64,000 bases of DNA from Carposina sasakii (lineage: Eukaryota; Arthropoda; Insecta; Lepidoptera; Carposinidae), in NCBI GenBank assembly GCA_014607495.2, contig CP053155.1, forward strand, positions 9,362,001-9,426,000, given 5' to 3'. Position 1 is the first letter of the stretch, and each line of letters starts with the position of its first letter. This document shows, piece after piece, positions 58,910 through 64,000 of the stretch. The translations under genes and the position numbers were made by a program. Under the pieces are notes generated by a model. That model was not told the DNA's origin. It saw nothing but the letters and a program-made list of their open reading frames with translations, and made no database searches.

Positions 58910-61170
58910 GTAACGCGATACTGTGCTTAGAAAGCTATTAGATACCTATTAGTGATGCGAGTTTGTGACAAAAATTTATCGATTTATTCGATACTCGAGA
59001 TTAGCTTCGATCTATCGGCACATATATCTAATAAATTACGTGTCATGTTAACTAGCTAGTAACTTGAGTCATTGAGTCGATTTTAGGTACCGATTTTATC
59101 ATCTTCATTATAAGACAGTAGGTGTGAAATAGAAATCGAGCTCAAACTATTTCGAAACACAATATTATGTGACATGGTATGTCGTTACAATTTTGTCGCT
59201 TGTCACAATTTAAATAATTTATTTTGAGGATTTTTAATAAAATTGGATCGCTAAATATTAAGGTCAGGCAAATTTATTGGAATCTTATGTTAAAATATTG
59301 TCTTTAAGTGATTAAAAAACGAGTGAAAGTTCGGTTTGATACTAAATGTATTGTTATGTTAATATTTGTCATTGGAATTTGTTGGCTATAAACTATAACG
59401 GGGCAGTTGCGAGGTGTAACATAAATATTAACATAATTAAACGGAGTTAATTCTAGTCATTCGCATCGTAGGTGCCAATGACGATGTCTGCAGCATTTGT
59501 TGCAGGAATATATCGAATGCATATAATGATCTAGTTACAGCTACTTCGTCATGTGTTGGTCATTTATTTAAAGGAATTAAAATTTTGGCATCCATGTTAA
59601 GAAACCTACTCATTGTCATACACAGGTGCAAAAATTTCATAGGCCCTAGCTCTTTAATTAAAAATTAATTATTGAATCTATGTCAGTAAAACGGAAACTC
59701 TTTCTTTACTACACATAATTGACTGACACACAACGCATAGCTGAAACTTATTTGCTTAAGAAGCTAAAATTTGAAATATAGCTATATTATAATAGAGGTA
59801 TTTCTAAAAGAGTGTATGGGAGCACGATGGAAGTAATTTCTTATATTCTCACGAGAACGGGAGAAATGGCAACGCTATCGTTCATGCGAGTTCACGACTT
59901 CTTTTGCATCGATTATATTTTAATACTCTAAATAACCATACAAAAAACTACTTGGAAGTTTATGTGTAATGTGATTTGGATAATGAATAACAAATATATA
60001 AGAGTATTTATAAATAAAGGGATATTCGGATTATAAACCTATAGGTACATAAAGGGTTATCCCGAATTCCAAACTTACTAGTAACATATCAACTCTATCC
60101 TATCACTATATTAATAAGACATAGTTGCGATGAAATGGCCAATTAATGTAGCTGGCAAAGTCGAACGTCTGTACACCACGATGACAGTGCCAGCTTAATC
60201 AACGCGTGCTTTTTCATTAATCTTCATTTCAGTCAAGACCTCTCACAACGGCGCCAGTATACTTGTATCGCTAACTTTGTTTCGTTTGAACTTCTTTAGT
60301 TCCACGCAAATCCGTAAGACTTTGTTGTGAAAACAGACATTAGTTATGCAGTTTGGTCAGATTGTTTTTTGTTCGACATACCTCCGGACTTCGGGGGATC
60401 ACTAAGATTGATTTGCATGAGTTGTTATGCTCGATATAGGCACTTATTTGCTCTGAGTCCGTTATGAAACCGATTCTCAATTAAATTTCGCAACAAATTT
60501 TAATGCATCTCTAAATTATGAATTAAATAAATACAAATATTGACAAGGTATTTTTTAATGTTTTAACATATTAACCTAATACTAAACCACAATAAAATTG
60601 AAGGTGAACTATCACGCCTTTCATTACCTACAAAATTATAACTCTCTAGAATAAATGAGTGTAATCAACATCAAAGAATTCGCTCCTCGTCCAACTATTA
60701 GCATATATTTCGTGAATCACTCATTCGAGATAAAAAGAAATCGTACGTTCTCAATTTGTGTCACGCTTAACAAAAAATATAATTCCAGTTTTCATTTGTC
60801 ATTATAATGACCTCGGACACCGAAATAATCTGGAAATTCAAAAATTAAAATGCGCGTGTTGCAATAAAAATTAAAATACTTCACTAACTGCGGTGCTTGT
60901 AGAAAATATACCTTTTACGCTGTGGCACTACATAGACCTCTATCGTATATTCGAGTTTCAATCGCACTCAATGTATACTTAAAACATATGCCAACTATAC
61001 GAAATACTTTGTTGTTAGGTATATAATTTATCCTAAATACCTTATGTAGTCATTTCAGTCACATATTCAATGATTTACAAAGCCGGACTAGAATAGAGGA
61101 AAGGAAATAATATCTATTTGCATGCCTTGATCAAAGAGCATGCAACCACTAGATGTGTTCATTATATGAT
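58910..61170. other. Unassigned, weak exon-like spot at 60.23 kb
   Basis: 60215-60325 has CATTAATCTTCATTTCAG followed by a less AT-rich stretch, open for some 32 codons in one frame (KTSHNGASILVSLTLF). No donor or recognised protein supports it. 60380-60400 has a small GC hairpin. The rest is AT-rich, including 59815-59890 with CACGAGAACGGGAGAAATGG. Confidence 0.3.
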
Positions 61171-61176
61171 TAACTA

Positions 61177-61218
61177 AAATATGATAATGATAACGTTTAT
61201 ATCATTATCATATTTCAG
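61177..61218 (+). promoter_or_regulatory. Perfect 16-bp hairpin abutting a splice acceptor
   Basis: AAATATGATAATGATA (61177-61192) and TATCATTATCATATTT (61200-61215) are exact reverse complements around a 7-nt loop, directly followed by CAG at 61216-61218. As RNA the stem would hide the pyrimidine tract of the putative acceptor. As DNA it holds four TGATAA/TTATCA GATA-type cores. No wider transposon surrounds it. Confidence 0.6.
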
Positions 61219-61313
61219 AACGCACCGAGCACTTCTTCGATACCCGCAAGGGCAAGATCTGCGTCACTACTGAAGTGTGGAAACGCGAAATAAAAGCAAT
61301 TCTTTCTAATTAA
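61219..61313 (+). CDS. Candidate terminal coding exon (unrecognised protein)
   Basis: After CAG| the frame starting at the third base reads RTEHFFDTRKGKICVTTEVW, then KREIKAILSN and TAA. Of its first 15 codons, 14 end in G or C (CGC ACC GAG CAC TTC TTC ...), in strong contrast to the AT-rich surroundings and typical of real lepidopteran exons. The upstream exon must end in phase 1. The other two + frames are also open for part of the stretch, which weakens the case. Composition stays less AT-rich to about 61530, as a 3' UTR might, but no AATAAA follows nearby. I recognise no domain, so the function is unknown. Confidence 0.35.
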
Positions 61314-61740
61314 CTCCGTCCGAGATTGAGTCTCGAAATAGATCGACTAACGAACACAGACTGATTTACGCTCGACGACTGTTTTTGAACGCATCTGAAT
61401 AATTAACGTTCGGAAATTTATTTGATTGTTTTGATACGAAGGATTAACGGGACGCTGCAGGTCGGCCCCGAAGGAGATATTAACACGCGCGCATTCCGTT
61501 CGGAATTCGAACTATTTGTAGCTAATTTATTACTTTCGATTATGATGAAGTTGTTACATGTTTTTTAATTGTTTCCGTGTTAGTATTTTTTAAGCAAACC
61601 AAAGAACATTAAAAAGATCTTACACACGCTTATTATCTAAAAACCTTTCTAGATAACATCAAAACATCAATATTTGCACATCACTAAAATGAAAGTCAAG
61701 ATCTTTATTAGAAGGAGGAATTACATATATATATATAATG
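61314..61740. other. Possible 3' UTR, otherwise unassigned
   Basis: 61314-61530 is unusually GC-rich for the window (GCTGCAGGTCGGCCCCGAAG, CACGCGCGCATTCCGTTCGG) and non-repetitive. A 35-codon frame opens after CTGCAG at 61461. It could be UTR of the exon above or a further exon. Confidence 0.3.
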
Positions 61741-61744
61741 CATA

Positions 61745-61822
61745 ATGTTCCTGAAACGGGATAGCTAGAACTGCAGGACAAAATGGGAGAACCCATGGAG
61801 TCACGTTTGGCATAGCGGGGAT
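61745..61822 (-). repeat. Family L, distal part
   Basis: CTGAAACGGGATAGCTAGAA, CTGCAGGACAAAATGGGAGA and GGAGTCACGTTTGGCATAGC then GGGG match the distal end of the family L reverse strand. Confidence 0.65.
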
Positions 61823-61824
61823 AT

Positions 61825-62515
61825 AGGAGGAGGAATTATATCGGTGAAATATTACGTAGAGTATGAAGTAAGGACAAAATTTCAGAATGCTTTTCAAATT
61901 TTTCTATATATAGATATACTTAAATTTTACCCAGGTTTGAGCAAAGCGTGGGCGTTTCACTAGTTCGCAATACAGACAATCAGTCAGCCCGTACAATCGA
62001 AGCGACCAATTAACTACCAATGACTGCTCAAATCTCTGTGGGTTATTAACCACAATTGTCGCCTCCACAATGAAGTCTCTCGTGGTTTTTAAATGGATGT
62101 AACAATTAATTCACAACAATTAGGTGGATGGACGCCCGCATTTCGAAATAAATGCAGTAGTAAGAAGTTTTAGACATGGCTAAGTTTTAAACAGTGTAAT
62201 TATAATAATAATAATTATCTGTGATATGTCTGTTATTTACTAATATTAGGTAAATAGTGAAAACATTATTTTGTTATTGTATTTAATTAAAATAACAGAT
62301 TTATATTACACGCTAGTGGCGCTGGTTTCATCTAATTTTAAAGTTTGTAAGTAGTACATAAAAATACAGAGTTATTATGTACGGGATATTTTCATTTTAT
62401 ACCTACAAAATATATAAGATCTTGCTTAAACTTAATTCCTTAAATCTGAAAACAATCTTAAAATGTGTAATACGTAAATATTTTGTATGAATTAAAATAG
62501 TAGAAAAGGTTTATT
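61825..62515. other. Unassigned AT-rich DNA
   Basis: It has a short (AAT)n run at 62201-62216. No gene or recognised repeat. Confidence 0.3.
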
Positions 62516-62765
62516 TTTATTTTATACTAAGTGCTAGGGATTCGCCCCGGCACGGGTGTAAGTAATGCCTTTTCACGTGGACAAAGTCGTGGGCGGCCTC
62601 TATAGAAAAGTTATCTTCAGACTTGATCAAGCCATTTTTTATTTTTTTCTCTCCTTTAGAACCATCCTCGTACTTTATAGAATATTCGAAATAAAGATTT
62701 AGCGAAATCGGTTTAGCCGTTCTCAAGATTTGCGCTTAGCAACACATTTAACGATTCATTTTTAT
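62516..62765 (-). repeat. Lepidopteran interspersed repeat, reverse strand
   Basis: On the minus strand, CTTGAGAACGGCTAAACCGA, then GAGGCCGCCCACGACTTTGT then CCACGTGAAAAGG, and CGGGGCGAATCCCTAGCACT. The GAACGGCTAAACCGATTT and CCGCCCACGAC-TTTGTCC-CGTG blocks are familiar from many lepidopteran genomes. The 69-codon frame across it is incidental. Confidence 0.6.
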
Positions 62766-62769
62766 ATTA

Positions 62770-63127
62770 CAGATTCCCTATTTTTTAAGATCCTAAACTA
62801 TAAAAATAACGCAAATCAAGTCATGTGAGTACCTTACTAATATTATTAATACAAAAAGCTAATTAAATTGGTCTTGTCTATCAAACTCTGAGCTCTTCAC
62901 ACAATCAGTACCTACGTCTGTCTGTATACTTAACGCTATAGCACTAGCTATTGTCGTGATTAAAACCCTAATTGAACCCCACTAAATCACAATTTACTGT
63001 CTTTGTCTTCCCATTAAGACTGTTTGTGGAGAAAGTGAGATAGACTATCAATTTCCCTTTTTATTGTAGCGAAGTCGTATTGTTGTAACTTGCTTGGTAA
63101 TTATTTAAACAAAGAAATCATAGATTA
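62770..63127. other. Unassigned spacer
   Basis: No feature recognised. Confidence 0.3.
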
Positions 63128-63136
63128 TATTCGATA

Positions 63137-63287
63137 CATTATCATCATCATCATCAGCCTATTGCAGTCCACTACTGGACGTAGGCCTTCACCAGGGCAC
63201 GCCACAATCTGCCATGGCATGGGGGGTATTTTCCTATAGTCACCACGCTGGGCGGGCGGGTTGGTGACCGCAGTTTGTATTTTGGAC
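63137..63287 (-). mobile_element. Family M retroposon, 5'-truncated, with 9-bp TSD
   Basis: (ATC)n, CAGCCTATTGCAGTCCACTA, CACCACGCTGGGCGGGCGGG and GTTTGTATTTTGGAC. TATTCGATA flanks it exactly at 63128-63136 and 63288-63296. It ends 151 bp from the tail, at a point where the copy at 37584 continues, so the far end is a truncation. Confidence 0.85.
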
Positions 63288-63380
63288 TATTCGATATATA
63301 GTACAAACAATTTTAAATTACGCCTTAATTTGGATGAAACCCCGTACAGAACTAAACAAAGTGACACCAAACCTATTCTG

Positions 63381-63498
63381 AGCCGATTTTTCTAAACGTC
63401 AGGTAGCCTATCAGAATTTAGTTGATGTTGCCTTTCTCTAAAACTCAATCATGATAAAGACAGCATTTATACTCTTCACATAGACTAACTGACGTTTT
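63381..63498. mobile_element. Family D inverted-repeat element, short copy
   Basis: AGCCGATTTTTCTAAACGTC, AGGTAGCCTATCAGAATTTA, CAATCATGATAAAGACAGCA and CATAGACTAACTGACGTTTT. The arms around AAACGTCAG and CTGACGTTT pair imperfectly. It abuts the 3' side of the LINE fragment. Confidence 0.6.
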
Positions 63499-63499
63499 T

Positions 63500-63812
63500 T
63501 TTATATATTAAATAGGCTTACGCTTGACCACAACGCGCCTGATGGTAAGCATCGTTGCAGTCTAAGATGGAGCGCGCTTGCCTAAAAGAAACCGGTTCAC
63601 TCTCGACTTGAAGACCGCAAGTAGTTCACGGGGAACAGGGATTCAGGCAGGGAGTTCCACATCTTGGCTGTTCGCACTAAGAATGTAGAAGCAAAACGCT
63701 TAGTACGAGTTTTCGGCACTTCAACTGTGAACGTTTGGAAAAACAGCCCTCTGTCGAATTTTTTTTTGCCCATTTCTTTCATTTCGTCAAATAGAATAAT
63801 TACAGGTTACAA
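63500..63812 (-). pseudogene. Non-LTR retrotransposon, C-terminal end, frameshifted
   Basis: The minus strand encodes FLVRTAKMWNSLPESLFP, the conserved C-terminal pattern (VRTARLWNSLP..VFP) of insect LINE reverse transcriptase polyproteins. After NY the frame slips by one base: the neighbouring frame then gives FKSRVNRFLLGKRAPS, the expected continuation, and runs on to RRVVVKRKPI and a stop. A TAG interrupts it after APS. Upstream the frame is closed by a stop near 63810, so only about 100 codons survive. It is a dead 5'-truncated copy. The clade is not assignable from this fragment. Confidence 0.8.
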
Positions 63813-63892
63813 TATACTTGACCATGGCTGTCCTACCAAAAAGGGATAGTCATCACGAAGGAGATCCTATAGGCACGTTTAGCATAGAGTCG
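63813..63892 (-). repeat. Family L, distal part
   Basis: TTGACCATGGCTGTCCTACC (from ~63819), AAAAAGGGATAGTCATCACG, AAGGAGATCCTATAGGCACG and TTTAGCATAGAG match the distal reverse strand of family L. It touches the LINE fragment, so one was inserted beside or into the other. Confidence 0.6.
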
Positions 63893-64000
63893 TAAATTAT
63901 ATCAGACACAAATAATTGAGATAACTCCACAGACCGACCGTAATTGGGTTAATTAGTAATTAAAAGGTTTATTAGCCAATTGCCGTACGAAATTAGCTCA

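Noticed and set aside
61219..61313. Resemblance of the KGKICVTTEVW segment to a chemokine C-terminus
   Set aside because: The similarity is a few residues with a single cysteine. Insects are not known to have chemokines, and no other part of such a fold is present.
1..64000. CRISPR arrays, operons, Shine-Dalgarno sites, rho-independent terminators
   Set aside because: No regularly spaced direct repeats and no prokaryotic gene organisation. The repeat content is that of an insect nuclear genome.

Overview
This is AT-rich, gene-poor nuclear DNA from an insect, almost certainly a moth or butterfly (Lepidoptera). No bacterial-style coding density, operon, ribosomal RNA or intact long gene is visible, and the longest open frame is only 127 codons. 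The assignment rests on interspersed repeats that I recognise from memory as typical of lepidopteran genomes: the (ATC)n...GCCTATTGCAGTCCACTGCTGG element, the CTAGCTGTTGCCCG...TCGTCCGCGTGGA element, and the retroposon tail GGCGATGGGCTGACCACCTG...(TATG)n. I ran no database search. Repeat edges are good to a few bases, except where target-site duplications fix them.

Layout. 1-8 kb: a palindromic TA-flanked MITE (382-779), a candidate first coding exon (2508-2600) and small repeat fragments. 8-19 kb: decayed retrotransposon pieces, a both-strands-open patch (8.9-9.5 kb), an inverted-repeat element (16.9 kb), and a long stretch with no repeats I recognise. 18.8-28.3 kb: a foldback MITE, a tRNA-derived hairpin element with 13-bp target-site duplications (21204-21379), and three copies of one retroposon tail, two of them facing each other. 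29.9-30.2 kb: a motif-rich patch followed by a short ATG frame that reads like a signal peptide and ends at a strong splice donor. 31-58 kb: the densest repeat area, with several families of non-autonomous elements, nested insertions, and tandem duplications at 46.2 and 56.9 kb. 58.5-58.9 kb: a Harbinger-like MITE carrying a second MITE. 61.2 kb: a candidate terminal coding exon whose splice acceptor abuts a perfect 16-bp hairpin. 63-64 kb: a TSD-flanked retroposon and the broken C-terminal end of a non-LTR retrotransposon.

How it fits together. The window looks like intergenic or long-intron DNA colonised by two kinds of mobile DNA. One is retroposons copied by target-primed reverse transcription: common 3' microsatellite tail, variable 5' truncation, 7-13 bp duplications. 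The other is small cut-and-paste elements with inverted ends flanked by TA or TTA/TAA. No intact transposase or reverse transcriptase is present, so all of them depended on proteins encoded elsewhere. The host-gene evidence is limited to three weak candidate exons on the + strand (about 2.5, 30.1 and 61.2 kb) and a few motif-rich patches. Transcript data would be needed to confirm any of them.
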